DNA of 15,945 bases, from positions 1 through 15,945 of the forward strand of contig DKXC01000141.1 of assembly GCA_002492045.1 (NCBI GenBank), written 5' to 3'. The DNA is from Micrococcaceae bacterium UBA7136 (GTDB taxonomy: Bacteria > Actinomycetota > Actinomycetes > Actinomycetales > Micrococcaceae). Made by a program: the position numbers and the translations under genes. The notes beneath the pieces are model-generated. The model had not been told where the DNA came from. It made no database searches and was given only the letters and a program-made list of their open reading frames with translations. Positions 6,705 to 13,983 of the stretch are shown here, in pieces; position 1 is the stretch's first letter, and each line of letters begins with the position of its first letter.

Positions 6705-6723
6705 TCAGGTTAGGCTTACATAA
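6705..6723. promoter_or_regulatory. DtxR/IdeR-type iron box upstream of dps
   Basis: TCAGGTTAGGCTTACATAA matches 17 of 19 positions of the consensus TWAGGTWAGSCTWACCTWA. It lies about 150 bases before dps and just before a TATAGG hexamer at 6731-6736 that could be a -10. Two direct copies of CTGGTCAGG (6691-6699, 6701-6709) adjoin it. An Fe2+-loaded DtxR/IdeR protein is the expected ligand; whether it represses or activates here is not visible. Confidence 0.75.
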
Positions 6724-6762
6724 GTTGAGATATAGGTGTATCTGCTAGTCAGGGCAGGGTTT

Positions 6763-6789
6763 GCTTATTCTGATTTATTCAAAATAAGC
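6763..6789. repeat. AT-rich inverted repeat in the dps leader
   Basis: GCTTATT (6763-6769) and AATAAGC (6783-6789) form a 7-bp inverted repeat around a second TTATTC. It is the most AT-rich spot between the iron box and dps, so it could be a second operator (for example for a Fur-family or oxidative-stress regulator) or a leader hairpin. Confidence 0.4.
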
Positions 6790-6875
6790 CTTGAAAAGGG
6801 GTGTCAAGAGGCGTAGGGTGGAGGTAAATCAAAGCTCAGGGCCCAGAGCTGGCCCCCAAAAGATAGGAAGAAAAC

Positions 6876-7379
6876 ATGAGCAAGTACGCAGCCTTCACCG
6901 TCCCCGGCCTGACCGAAGAATCAGGCCACCACGTCGCCGACGTCCTGCAGCTACGCCTGCACGCCCTCAACGACCTGCACCTGGTACTCAAGCACGCCCA
7001 CTGGAACGTCGTAGGCCCCAACTTCATCGCCGTCCACGAAATGCTAGACCCCCAGGTAGACCTGGTTCGCGGCTTCGTCGACGCCATCGCCGAGCGCATG
7101 GCCACCATGGGCGTCACCCCCAACGGCCTCTCCGGCGACCTGGTCAAGAACCGCACCTGGGAGGACTACAAGGTAGACCGGGCCGACGCCACCACCCACA
7201 TCCGGGCCCTCAACGAGGTCTACAACACCGTCATTGAAGACCACCGTGTAGCCATCTCTAAGGTAGGCGACATTGACCCCATCACCGAAGACCTGCTGAT
7301 CGGCCAGACCGCCGAACTAGAGCAGTTCCAGTGGTTCCTGCGGGCCCACCTTGAGGACGGCTCCGGCCAGCTGAACTAG
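6876..7379 (+). CDS. dps: Dps family mini-ferritin / DNA-protection protein
   Basis: Dps forms a 12-subunit shell that oxidises Fe2+ with H2O2 and stores ferric iron, protecting DNA from Fenton damage. The 167-residue length is typical. The ferroxidase signature is complete: HWNVVGPNFIAVHEMLDPQVD gives H42, H54, D58 and D62, followed by DAIAER at 69-74. The N-terminal tail is short with few lysines, so DNA binding through that tail is uncertain. An AGGAAG ribosome site precedes the ATG. Codons are strongly C-ending, unlike the toxin-antitoxin genes. It is single, closed by its own terminator, preceded by an iron box, and divergent from the ferritin-VIT1 exporter, making a metal-detoxification pair. 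Confidence 0.96.
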   Translation: MSKYAAFTVPGLTEESGHHVADVLQLRLHALNDLHLVLKHAHWNVVGPNFIAVHEMLDPQVDLVRGFVDAIAERMATMGVTPNGLSGDLVKNRTWEDYKVDRADATTHIRALNEVYNTVIEDHRVAISKVGDIDPITEDLLIGQTAELEQFQWFLRAHLEDGSGQLN

Positions 7380-7411
7380 CCTCTCATCAGGCTTCTATGG
7401 CCAAGCACCCA

Positions 7412-7450
7412 AGCGGGGTAGGTTACTTCGGTAGCCTGCTCCGCTTTTTT
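7412..7450 (+). terminator. Intrinsic terminator of dps
   Basis: AGCGGGGTAGGTTAC (7412-7426) pairs over all 15 positions, three of them G-U, with GTAGCCTGCTCCGCT (7431-7445) across a TTCG tetraloop. Six T (7445-7450) follow. Confidence 0.93.
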
Positions 7451-7466
7451 GTTAGCTGAACTCCAG

Positions 7467-7487
7467 CTCACCGGTGAGGAGTAGAAT
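7467..7487 (+). promoter_or_regulatory. mntA promoter: palindrome plus -10
   Basis: The perfect 12-bp palindrome CTCACCGGTGAG (7467-7478) lies four bases before TAGAAT (7482-7487), which is exactly six bases from the mntA ATG. The layout suggests a leaderless transcript whose promoter is covered by an operator between -35 and -10. Confidence 0.5.
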
Positions 7488-7493
7488 GACCCT

Positions 7494-7787
7494 ATGGATT
7501 CCCTTCAATACGACCAAGAAAGACTAAGAGAGCTCTGTCAGCGGCACGGTATTGCGCGGCTTGAAATCTTTGGGTCAGTTGCCAAAGGGCAGGCTAGGGA
7601 AGGGAGCGATATTGATATCCTCTACACCATGCAAACAGGGCGACGTCTAGGCTGGGACATGGATGAACTGACCCTGGGCCTGGAGGAAATCTTTGGACGA
7701 GGAGTCGACCTAGTTGCAAGAAAATTTCTACACCCCCTCCTGCGTGAAGAAGTGCTAGAAGTAGCCGAGGAAGTCTATGCAGCGTAG
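7494..7787 (+). CDS. mntA: MntA-type antitoxin, minimal nucleotidyltransferase
   Basis: A 97-residue minimal nucleotidyltransferase. The catalytic signature is intact: G27-S28 in LEIFGSVAKGQ, S38-D39-I40-D41, and a third acidic residue at D72 in GVDLVARK. In the characterised type VII systems MntA inactivates the HepT RNase by adding AMP to a tyrosine next to the HEPN active site. The gene overlaps hepT by 11 bases (7777-7787), so the two are translationally coupled. There is no clear ribosome site, in keeping with a leaderless start. Confidence 0.88.
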   Translation: MDSLQYDQERLRELCQRHGIARLEIFGSVAKGQAREGSDIDILYTMQTGRRLGWDMDELTLGLEEIFGRGVDLVARKFLHPLLREEVLEVAEEVYAA

Positions 7788-8154
7788 TGAATTGCTCTTC
7801 CTCAGTGAAATGGTAGGCGCAATCCAAAAGATTCTGTCTATCTGCTCTAGCCAAGACGTCCAAGAGGTTCACCAATGGAACCATCTTTTGATTGATTCTT
7901 TGCTCTGGAACTACACTGTGCTAGGAGAAGCCGCAGCTAAACTTCCAGCTTCTGTAACTGAAGAATATCCTGAGGCTGGATGGCGGCATGCTGTCTCTCT
8001 ACGAAATAGAATCGTTCATGGCTACTGGTCTGTTGACCTGGACATACTGATTGACGCAGCGGAAAATGACCTGCCGAAGATGCTTGAGGTCATTAATCGT
8101 GTCATTGCGGCGATTAGCTTTTCTGAAGATCCAAGAGGAGCAGGCGGAGCTTAG
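7777..8154 (+). CDS. hepT: HepT-type toxin, HEPN-domain RNase
   Basis: A 125-residue all-helical HEPN protein. The RX4HXY active-site signature is present as RNRIVHGY (R76, H81, Y83); Y83 would be the residue modified by MntA. The segment LLWNYTVLGEAAAKLP (about 42-57) is typical of the HepT/DUF86 family, and IDAAENDLPKMLEVINRV forms the last helix. HepT toxins cleave RNA until AMPylated. The last ~12 residues (SEDPRGAGGA) look disordered. It ends 10 bases from the converging HAD gene with no obvious terminator between. Confidence 0.9.
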   Translation: MQRSELLFLSEMVGAIQKILSICSSQDVQEVHQWNHLLIDSLLWNYTVLGEAAAKLPASVTEEYPEAGWRHAVSLRNRIVHGYWSVDLDILIDAAENDLPKMLEVINRVIAAISFSEDPRGAGGA

Positions 8155-8164
8155 GGAGGCTTTG

Positions 8165-8815
8165 CTAGCCCTCGATTAGGGCCCTCAGGTGAGCTAGGGT
8201 CAGGTCCTCGTGGGCATAGCGGGCATGGCCCAATTCGGCCGGCACCGGGCTAATACCGGGCAGAACCAGAACCTTCATACCGGCTGCCTGGGCGCTCTGA
8301 GCCCCCGAGGGAGAATCCTCCAAGGCCACACAAAAAGCCGGATCAACCCCCAGCTTCTGGGCTGCCAGCAGATAGGGCTCAGGATCAGGCTTAGCCCGTG
8401 AAACCTGCTCATCCGTCACCAGGGCCTTAAAAAGCCCCTCGGGGGCCTGGGCTGCCGTCCGGCTAGCAACCTCCCAGGTTCCATTAGTTACGATAGCTGT
8501 CGGAAGGCCAGCTGCAGCCACTTCCTCAAGCAGGGGCAGGACGCCGGGCAAAAAGGTCACCGGCTGGGCTGCCATCAGCTGGCCCATAGCCTTCTTGAGC
8601 AGCTCGTAAACCTGGGCCTTAGGCAAATCTACCCCCAAAGCCTGCATGCGCTCCAGGGTTTCTCGGGCCGGGCGTCCCAGGGTGGCTAGGGTGTCGGCCT
8701 CGGTCCAGGCGCCACCAAAATCGGCCGTCACCTGGGTCTTGGCCTGGGCCCAGAGGGGCTCAGTATCTACCAGGGTGCCGTCATGGTCAAAGAAAATGGC
8801 TTGAAGTTTGCTCAT
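8165..8815 (-). CDS. HAD-superfamily hydrolase, beta-phosphoglucomutase/Gph-like
   Basis: A 216-residue HAD hydrolase with a helical cap of the phosphoglucomutase/phosphoglycolate type. Motif I is FFDHDGTLVDTEP (nucleophile D10, acid/base D12). Motif II is AIVTNGTWE near residue 110, motif III the Lys in RAKPDPEPY, and motif IV ALEDSPSG. All catalytic residues are present, so it should be an active Mg-dependent phosphatase or mutase on a small phosphorylated metabolite; the substrate cannot be read from sequence. It has its own start (ATG at 8815) and points toward hepT. The membrane-protein gene diverges from it 42 bases away. Confidence 0.92.
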   Translation of the reverse strand: MSKLQAIFFDHDGTLVDTEPLWAQAKTQVTADFGGAWTEADTLATLGRPARETLERMQALGVDLPKAQVYELLKKAMGQLMAAQPVTFLPGVLPLLEEVAAAGLPTAIVTNGTWEVASRTAAQAPEGLFKALVTDEQVSRAKPDPEPYLLAAQKLGVDPAFCVALEDSPSGAQSAQAAGMKVLVLPGISPVPAELGHARYAHEDLTLAHLRALIEG

Positions 8816-8845
8816 ACCCTTAAGCCTACTCGCTGGGGGGCAACC

Positions 8846-8851
8846 TAGAAT
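8846..8851 (+). promoter_or_regulatory. -10 hexamer for a leaderless membrane-protein transcript
   Basis: TAGAAT is followed by exactly six bases and then the GTG start at 8858. No ribosome site lies before the GTG, and the arrangement matches the mntA promoter base for base in the hexamer and the spacing. Confidence 0.45.
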
Positions 8852-8857
8852 GAAAAG

Positions 8858-9526
8858 GTGACTTCAGTAGATAAGAGTAACGGCCAACAGCCAATATCGA
8901 ATCCTCCGCAAACTTTCAAAACCTCTGAAGCCTCTGGAGGTTTTGCAAGTAAGAGGAGGTTTCGCGACGGGAAAGACCAGAACCTCCTGGCCAGGGAGGG
9001 TTCCTGGGCTGGTAGGGCGGTTTTCTATCTTTCCCTGCCAGCCGCCCTGGCCTGTGCAGCCTGGGTTTCGGCCGGACGGGCCCTCTTTGGGGCAGCTGGC
9101 GACCTGACCTTTATTTTCACTATCTCCTTCGGTCTGCCCCTCTTTCTGATCCTAGCCCTGGCCCATTTTTTCTCGGCTAAAGAATTGAAATTACAAGAAA
9201 GGGGCTTCAGGGCGGGCCTGCCACCGGTCACCGCCCTGGTGCTGGTCTCGGGCTGGGCTATCGCAGCCCTCTTTGGTTTTCTAATTCCTGACCGGCTGGA
9301 TGGCGTCACTGTCTCGGCTGCCGCCCAGGTGCTGGGGCCCGACGTCATCGGCCTTTCTGCTGCCTTTGCCAATACCTCTGGGATTCTGACCTTCTCTTTT
9401 GCTATCGCTAGCCTGCTGATCTCTATTGCTGATTACCGGCGTACCAAGGCCCTGCTACAGGGTCTGGATGACGCTACCCGGGAGGAGCTGGAGCGGCAGG
9501 ACTCCATCTACGACTTCCTGGACTAG
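8858..9526 (+). CDS. Membrane protein of unknown function, four predicted helices
   Basis: I do not recognise a family. The 222-residue product starts with a ~48-residue polar, basic cytoplasmic tail (SKRRFRDGKDQ). Four hydrophobic segments follow at about 52-72, 80-104, 122-145 and 170-190. A charged tail with DYRRTKALLQGLDDATREELERQDSIYDFLD closes the protein and may form a helix. The start is taken as GTG at 8858 because a -10 hexamer lies six bases upstream, suggesting a leaderless mRNA; a later start would remove part of the polar tail. It is alone on its strand, with the 23-bp repeat array beginning 24 bases after its stop. Confidence 0.75.
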   Translation: MTSVDKSNGQQPISNPPQTFKTSEASGGFASKRRFRDGKDQNLLAREGSWAGRAVFYLSLPAALACAAWVSAGRALFGAAGDLTFIFTISFGLPLFLILALAHFFSAKELKLQERGFRAGLPPVTALVLVSGWAIAALFGFLIPDRLDGVTVSAAAQVLGPDVIGLSAAFANTSGILTFSFAIASLLISIADYRRTKALLQGLDDATREELERQDSIYDFLD

Positions 9527-9550
9527 CCCTGGGTTGGAGGCGCAGCATTA

Positions 9551-9665
9551 GCCAAAATGCTGGATAAGACTTCGCTGTTTTGCTGGATAAAATCCGGCCA
9601 AAATGCTGGATAGATTTCCGCCGTTTTGCTGGATAGAATAGAGCCGAAATGCTGGATATCCTGGT
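9551..9665. repeat. Five-copy 23-bp tandem array (TGCTGGATA core) before the ATPase gene
   Basis: TGCTGGATA occurs at 9558, 9581, 9604, 9627 and 9650, always 23 bp apart. The three bases before the core alternate between AAA and TTT (AAA, TTT, AAA, TTT, AAA), and units start GCC or GCT. The region after the core is looser (RRAT-like). Two units read GGATAAAAT and GGATAGAAT, which contain -10-like hexamers (9588-9593, 9634-9639). A 23-bp period does not keep a reading frame, so the repetition works at DNA or RNA level. This is an iteron-like operator candidate for the downstream gene. Confidence 0.92.
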
Positions 9666-9682
9666 CAGAGTGGGGTAAAGAA

Positions 9683-10912
9683 GTGCCGAGAAAATACCTT
9701 CAAAGGGTTGTTGATCGTCGTCTAGAAGAAGCCTTAGAGCGTAGTGGTGCCCTGCTAATTGAGGGGCCTAAGGGGTGTGGAAAGAGCGAAACGGCTCGTC
9801 AATCTGCTGGATCCTTTGTGCAGGTCGATATCGATCCCCAGCTGAGGGTTCAGCTTGAAGTAGCTCCTCAGGTGGCTCTAGCAGGTAAGACCCCTAGAGT
9901 CTTCGACGAGTGGCAGGTTGAACCCGTCCTCTGGAATCTAGTGAGGCATGAAGTTGATAGAAGAGGGGAGCCTGGGCAGTTTATTCTGACCGGGTCAACA
10001 GCCCCCGGCGAAAGTCAGTCTCGTCATTCAGGGGCTGGTAGGTTTGCCCGCCTGAAAATGCAGACCTTTACCTTCTTTGAGTCTGGGCACTCGGATGGGA
10101 GCTTGTCTCTGACTTCGATCCTTAGGGAAGAATCTCTTCCTGCCTACCTCACTAGTCAACTTTCGATTCAAGAGGTGCTAGAACGCATCTGTCGGGGTGG
10201 CTGGCCAGCCAACCTTAAGCTGTCGCTGAGGGCTGCCATGCGCAATAACAGGGACTACCTAGAGACTGTTGCCCATGTAGATTTGGGTGCCTCAGATGGG
10301 GTGAGGCGGGATCCTGTGAGAGTCTTGCGGGTGCTTGCTTCATTGGCGCGGGGGAGTGGGACGGAGATGGCGGTTAGTCAGATTGGTGAGGATGCTGGGG
10401 TTAATCGAGAAACCGTTGTCGAGTATCTGGCTAGCCTAGAGCGGATTTTTATTTCTTCTGATCAGCCTGCCTGGTCTTCTCATCTGAGGTCGCGAGCTTC
10501 TTTGCGAAAAGCCCCTAAGCGCCATCTGGCTGACCCTGCCCTGGCTGTGGCTGCCCTGCAACAGGGGCCTGAGGCTTTGATGAAGGACTTAGCTTTTTCT
10601 GGTCAACTTTTTGAGTCGCAGGTGGTTCATGATTTGCAGGTTCTTGTCGGTAGTCCTGTCTATCATGGGCGCGACAAGGACGGCCTGGAGGCTGACGCTA
10701 TCTTTGAGTTTGAGGGGCGAACCTGTTTGGTTGAGGTGAAGCTGGGAAGCTCGCCGGAGACGATTGAAGCTGCTGCTCGTTCTCTCAAGATCTTTGCTGG
10801 ACGTTTTGACTTTGTGGAGGAGCCCTGTTTGCTGGTAGTTACTGCGGGGCCGGCTAGCTATCGGCGTCCTGATGGGGTCTGGGTGGCTTCGATAGGAAAT
10901 TTCGCGCCTTAG
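9683..10912 (+). CDS. AAA_14/DUF4143 ATPase with C-terminal PD-(D/E)XK-like domain
   Basis: A 409-residue STAND/AAA-type ATPase whose role is not established. From the GTG at 9683: Walker A GPKGCGKS (28-35), Walker B-like RVFDEWQ (D75-E76), and FILTGSTAP, the usual sensor of this family. A winged-helix-like middle (RVLRVLASLARGSGTEMAVS, then GEDAGVNRETVVEYLASLERI) follows. The C-terminal DUF4143 part has the restriction-endonuclease-fold pattern: E in LFESQVVHDL, D in GLEADAIFEF, and EVK in TCLVEVKLGSS. I prefer the GTG at 9683 over a TTG at 9626 because GGGGTAAAGAA lies before it and the TTG lies within the repeat array. The HTH-like part makes self-control through the 23-bp repeats plausible but unproved. 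Confidence 0.85.
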   Translation: MPRKYLQRVVDRRLEEALERSGALLIEGPKGCGKSETARQSAGSFVQVDIDPQLRVQLEVAPQVALAGKTPRVFDEWQVEPVLWNLVRHEVDRRGEPGQFILTGSTAPGESQSRHSGAGRFARLKMQTFTFFESGHSDGSLSLTSILREESLPAYLTSQLSIQEVLERICRGGWPANLKLSLRAAMRNNRDYLETVAHVDLGASDGVRRDPVRVLRVLASLARGSGTEMAVSQIGEDAGVNRETVVEYLASLERIFISSDQPAWSSHLRSRASLRKAPKRHLADPALAVAALQQGPEALMKDLAFSGQLFESQVVHDLQVLVGSPVYHGRDKDGLEADAIFEFEGRTCLVEVKLGSSPETIEAAARSLKIFAGRFDFVEEPCLLVVTAGPASYRRPDGVWVASIGNFAP

Positions 10913-10954
10913 CGGGCTTGTGAAAAATCTTCCCCAGGGGTCTGGCTAAAGTAA

Positions 10955-10975
10955 CTTGAGTGTAGTAGACTCAAG
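10955..10975. promoter_or_regulatory. HAIR operator 1 (HspR site) of clpB
   Basis: CTTGAGT-N7-ACTCAAG is a perfect match to the actinobacterial HAIR element bound by the heat-shock repressor HspR. It lies 57 bases before the clpB start. Confidence 0.93.
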
Positions 10976-10980
10976 GTAAA

Positions 10981-11001
10981 GCTGAGTCGAGCAGACTCAA
11001 G
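10981..11001. promoter_or_regulatory. HAIR operator 2 (HspR site) of clpB
   Basis: GCTGAGT-N7-ACTCAAG matches HAIR with two changes in the left arm. It starts 26 bp after operator 1, and both together cover the likely clpB promoter. Confidence 0.87.
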
Positions 11002-11032
11002 TAGAAGATTAAGATCAGACCCAAGGAGAAAA

Positions 11033-13624
11033 ATGAACCCACAATTCACTAGCAAAAGCCAAGAAGCCCTCTCGGCTGCCAGTCGCAACGCCCAAGCCGC
11101 CAAAAACCCCAGCCTAGAACCGCCCCACCTGCTCAAGGCCCTCATGGACCAGCGCGGCGGCCTAGCTGTAGCCGTCCTCAAGGCCGCCGGTTTAGATGTT
11201 GAGGCCATCAGCCAGGCGGCCTCCGCCCAGATTGCTAAGCTGCCTAAGGCCCAGGGGGCTTCTGTCAGTCAGGCCCAGCCTGGCGCAGACTTCCTCAAGG
11301 TCATCCAGACCGCCCAGGCCAAGGCGGCAGACTTCGGCGACAGCTTCATCTCCACCGAAATCCTGCTCCTAGCCCTAGCAGCCGGGCAGGACGCCACCGC
11401 CCGAGCCTTACAACAGGCAGGTGCCAGCCAACAAATCATTCAAGAAACCATCCCGTCCCTGAGAGGAGACCGTAGCGTGACCAGCCCCGACCCCGAGGGA
11501 ACCTTCGGTGCCCTCCAGCAGTACGGCACCGACCTGACCGCCATCGCCCGCGAAGGCAAGCTGGACCCCGTCATTGGGCGAGACAGCGAAATCCGCCGGG
11601 TCATCCAGGTGCTCTCCCGTCGCACCAAGAACAACCCCGTCCTGATCGGTGCCCCCGGCGTCGGCAAGACCGCCGTCGTTGAGGGCCTGGCTCAGCGCAT
11701 GGTCTCTGGGGACGTCCCCGAATCTCTGCGCGGCAAAACCCTCATCTCCCTAGACCTGGGAGCTATGGTGGCCGGTGCCAAGTACCGGGGCGAATTTGAA
11801 GAGCGACTCAAGGCTGTGCTCGAAGACATCAAGAAGTCTGAAGGCCAGATCGTCACCTTCATCGACGAAATCCACACCGTTGTTGGCGCCGGCGCCTCCG
11901 AAGGCTCCATGGACGCAGGCAACATGCTCAAGCCCATGCTAGCCCGCGGCGAGCTGCGCCTGATTGGTGCCACCACCCTGGACGAATACCGGGAAAACAT
12001 CGAAAAGGACGCCGCCCTAGAGCGCCGCTTCCAGCAGGTCTACGTGGGTGAACCCTCGGTAGAAGACACCATCGGTATTCTGCGCGGCCTCAAGGAGCGC
12101 TACGAAGCCCACCACAAGGTAGCTATCGCCGATTCCGCCCTGGTTGCTGCCGCCACTCTCTCTAACCGCTACATCCCCTCCCGGCAGCTGCCCGACAAGG
12201 CCATCGACCTGATCGACGAGGCTGCCAGCCGCCTGCGCATGGAAATCGACTCGGCCCCCGAAGAGATTGACGCCCTGCGCCGGGCCGTTGACCGCCTGAC
12301 CATGGAAGAACTGGCCCTGGCCAAGGAAAGCGACCCGGCCTCCGTCGAGCGGCTAGAAGCCCTGCGGGCAGACATGGCCGACAAGAAGGAAGAACTGGAC
12401 GCCCTCTCAGCCCGCTGGGAGGCCGAAAAGGCCGGCCTCAACCGGGTGGGTGACCTCAAAACCCAGATTGACGAGCTGCGCTCCCAGGCCGATGTGGCCC
12501 AGCGCGAAGGCAAGCTAGAAGAAGCCTCCCGCCTGCTCTACGGTGAGATTCCTGCCCTAGAAGCCGAACTGGCTGCCGCCCAGGCTGCCGACCAGAACCG
12601 CCAGGGGCAAGAATCCATGGTCTCTGAAGAGGTCACCGCCGACGATATCGCCGAAGTTATCTCCTCCTGGACCGGCATCCCCGCCGGACGCATGCTACAG
12701 GGCGAGTCAGAGAAACTGCTGGCCATGGAAGGTGAACTGGGTAAGCGCCTAATCGGCCAGTCCCAGGCTGTGACCGCTGTGGCTGATGCTGTTCGCCGCT
12801 CCCGGGCCGGTATCGCAGACCCCAACCGCCCCATTGGCTCCTTCCTCTTTCTGGGCCCCACCGGTGTCGGTAAGACCGAGCTGGCCAAGGCCCTGGCAGA
12901 GTTCCAGTTTGATGACGAGCGGGCCCTGGTGCGGATCGACATGAGCGAATACGCCGAAAAGCATGCCGTTGCCCGCCTGGTTGGTGCCCCTCCCGGCTAC
13001 GTTGGTTACGAGGAGGGCGGCCAGTTGACTGAGGCCGTCCGCCGCCGCCCCTACTCGGTGGTTCTGCTGGACGAGGTAGAGAAGGCCCACCCCGAGGTCT
13101 TTGACATCCTCTTACAGGTGCTGGACGATGGCCGCCTGACTGACGGCCAGGGCCGGACCGTGGACTTCCGCAACGTCATCCTGATTCTGACCTCTAACCT
13201 GGGCTCCCAGTTCCTGGTAGATCAGGAGCTGGCCGAGGATCAGAGGGAAGAGCTAGTCATGAAGACCGTCCAGGGGGCCTTCAAGCCTGAGTTCCTCAAC
13301 CGCCTGGACGAGGTCATCATGTTCCAGCCCCTGAGCGCCGGTGAGCTCTCTGCCATTGTGGGCCTACAGATTCAGGCCCTGGCCCGGCGCCTGGCTGACC
13401 GCCGCCTGACCCTGGATGTCACTGAGGCTGCTACCGCCTGGCTGGGTCTGGCCGGTTACGACCCGGCCTACGGGGCCCGTCCCCTGCGCCGCCTGGTGCA
13501 GCGAGAGATTGGCGACCGCCTGGCTAAGGGGATTCTGGCTGGTGACATTAAGGACGGCGACACCGTAGTGGTGGATGTCAACCCCGACCTTGAGGTTGAA
13601 GGCCTGGTTCTGAGCCTTGCTTAG
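11033..13624 (+). CDS. clpB: ATP-dependent protein disaggregase ClpB
   Basis: ClpB is a hexameric AAA+ machine that, with DnaK/DnaJ/GrpE, pulls proteins out of aggregates after heat stress. The 863-residue protein is complete. It has the Clp N-domain (1-145) and NBD1 with Walker A GAPGVGKT (206-213), Walker B FIDEIH (D278, E279) and pore loop KYRGEFEERL (Y251). The M-domain coiled coil spans about 400-525. NBD2 has Walker A GPTGVGKT (608-615), pore loop GYVG (655-658) and Walker B LLDEVEKAHP (D680, E681). An AAGGAG ribosome site precedes the ATG. Two HAIR sites lie upstream, so HspR repression with heat induction is expected. It is monocistronic and ends at a strong hairpin terminator. Confidence 0.98.
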   Translation: MNPQFTSKSQEALSAASRNAQAAKNPSLEPPHLLKALMDQRGGLAVAVLKAAGLDVEAISQAASAQIAKLPKAQGASVSQAQPGADFLKVIQTAQAKAADFGDSFISTEILLLALAAGQDATARALQQAGASQQIIQETIPSLRGDRSVTSPDPEGTFGALQQYGTDLTAIAREGKLDPVIGRDSEIRRVIQVLSRRTKNNPVLIGAPGVGKTAVVEGLAQRMVSGDVPESLRGKTLISLDLGAMVAGAKYRGEFEERLKAVLEDIKKSEGQIVTFIDEIHTVVGAGASEGSMDAGNMLKPMLARGELRLIGATTLDEYRENIEKDAALERRFQQVYVGEPSVEDTIGILRGLKERYEAHHKVAIADSALVAAATLSNRYIPSRQLPDKAIDLIDEAASRLRMEIDSAPEEIDALRRAVDRLTMEELALAKESDPASVERLEALRADMADKKEELDALSARWEAEKAGLNRVGDLKTQIDELRSQADVAQREGKLEEASRLLYGEIPALEAELAAAQAADQNRQGQESMVSEEVTADDIAEVISSWTGIPAGRMLQGESEKLLAMEGELGKRLIGQSQAVTAVADAVRRSRAGIADPNRPIGSFLFLGPTGVGKTELAKALAEFQFDDERALVRIDMSEYAEKHAVARLVGAPPGYVGYEEGGQLTEAVRRRPYSVVLLDEVEKAHPEVFDILLQVLDDGRLTDGQGRTVDFRNVILILTSNLGSQFLVDQELAEDQREELVMKTVQGAFKPEFLNRLDEVIMFQPLSAGELSAIVGLQIQALARRLADRRLTLDVTEAATAWLGLAGYDPAYGARPLRRLVQREIGDRLAKGILAGDIKDGDTVVVDVNPDLEVEGLVLSLA

Positions 13625-13652
13625 GCCCTAGCCTGACCCTTCAGAAACTGAA

Positions 13653-13722
13653 CCCCCGCTCATTCGTCCAGGACCCGGTCACTTTGACCGGGCCCTGGGA
13701 CGGCTGGGCGGGGGCTTCTTTT
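13653..13722 (+). terminator. Long hairpin terminator of clpB
   Basis: CCCCCGC (13653-13659) pairs with GCGGGGG (13708-13714). Further stems CGTCC/GGACG and CCCGGTCA/TGACCGGG are nested inside. CTTCTTTT follows. Confidence 0.9.
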
Positions 13723-13752
13723 GACCCCTCGACAGTAGGTATGTGAAAAATG

Positions 13753-13767
13753 CATACTTAATGTATG
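13753..13767 (+). promoter_or_regulatory. Inverted repeat over the mazE start, -10 and candidate operator
   Basis: CATAC-TTAAT-GTATG is a perfect inverted repeat ending in the ATG of the antitoxin gene. Its left half gives CATACT, a weak -10, six bases from the start codon, and no ribosome site is present. An operator that covers both the -10 and the first codon of a leaderless mRNA fits antitoxin autorepression. Confidence 0.5.
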
Positions 13768-13983
13768 ACTACAACCATTAGGGTTTCACCCCAGGTCCGA
13801 GACCGCCTCAAAAAACATGCCAAAACCTACGGGCATACCCTCAATGAGCACCTGGAAGCCCTGCTGGACGAAGAAGAGAAGACCATGCGCTTTGAGCGTC
13901 TAGCCCAAGAAATGAAACTCAACCCGCCGGATGACTCCTACCGGGCTGAAACCGAATACTGGCAGAGCGACGCATGGAACTAA
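13765..13983 (+). CDS. Ribbon-helix-helix antitoxin (MazE-like)
   Basis: A 72-residue small antitoxin. Residues 1-35 (TTTIRVSPQVRDRLKKHAKTYG, then HTLNEHLEALLDEE) have the ribbon-helix-helix pattern: a short strand with alternating polar and hydrophobic residues, then two helices. This part should bind DNA as a dimer. The acidic C-terminal tail (PPDDSYRAETEYWQSDAWN) is the usual toxin-wrapping segment. The gene overlaps the toxin gene by 10 bases, so they are coupled. Autoregulation through the CATAC/GTATG repeat at its start is likely but inferred. Confidence 0.82.
   Translation: MTTTIRVSPQVRDRLKKHAKTYGHTLNEHLEALLDEEEKTMRFERLAQEMKLNPPDDSYRAETEYWQSDAWN

Noticed and set aside
6791..7237. Plus-strand 148-codon frame overlapping dps
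   Set aside because: It runs in another frame of dps, is almost all Arg/Pro/His, and has no ribosome site; dps in the correct frame is unambiguous.
9551..9665. CRISPR array
   Set aside because: The units are 23 bp with a 9-bp core and partly conserved flanks; there are no ~30-bp unique spacers and no cas genes.
9626..9682. TTG start for the ATPase, adding 19 residues
   Set aside because: The TTG lies inside repeat unit 4, with no ribosome site before it. The added residues are not typical of the family, whereas the GTG at 9683 has GGGGTAAAGAA upstream and begins right at the usual PRKYL-like opening.
12169..13090. Minus-strand frames opposite clpB
   Set aside because: Shadows of the C-ending codon bias of clpB; Ser/Arg/Ala-rich without domains.
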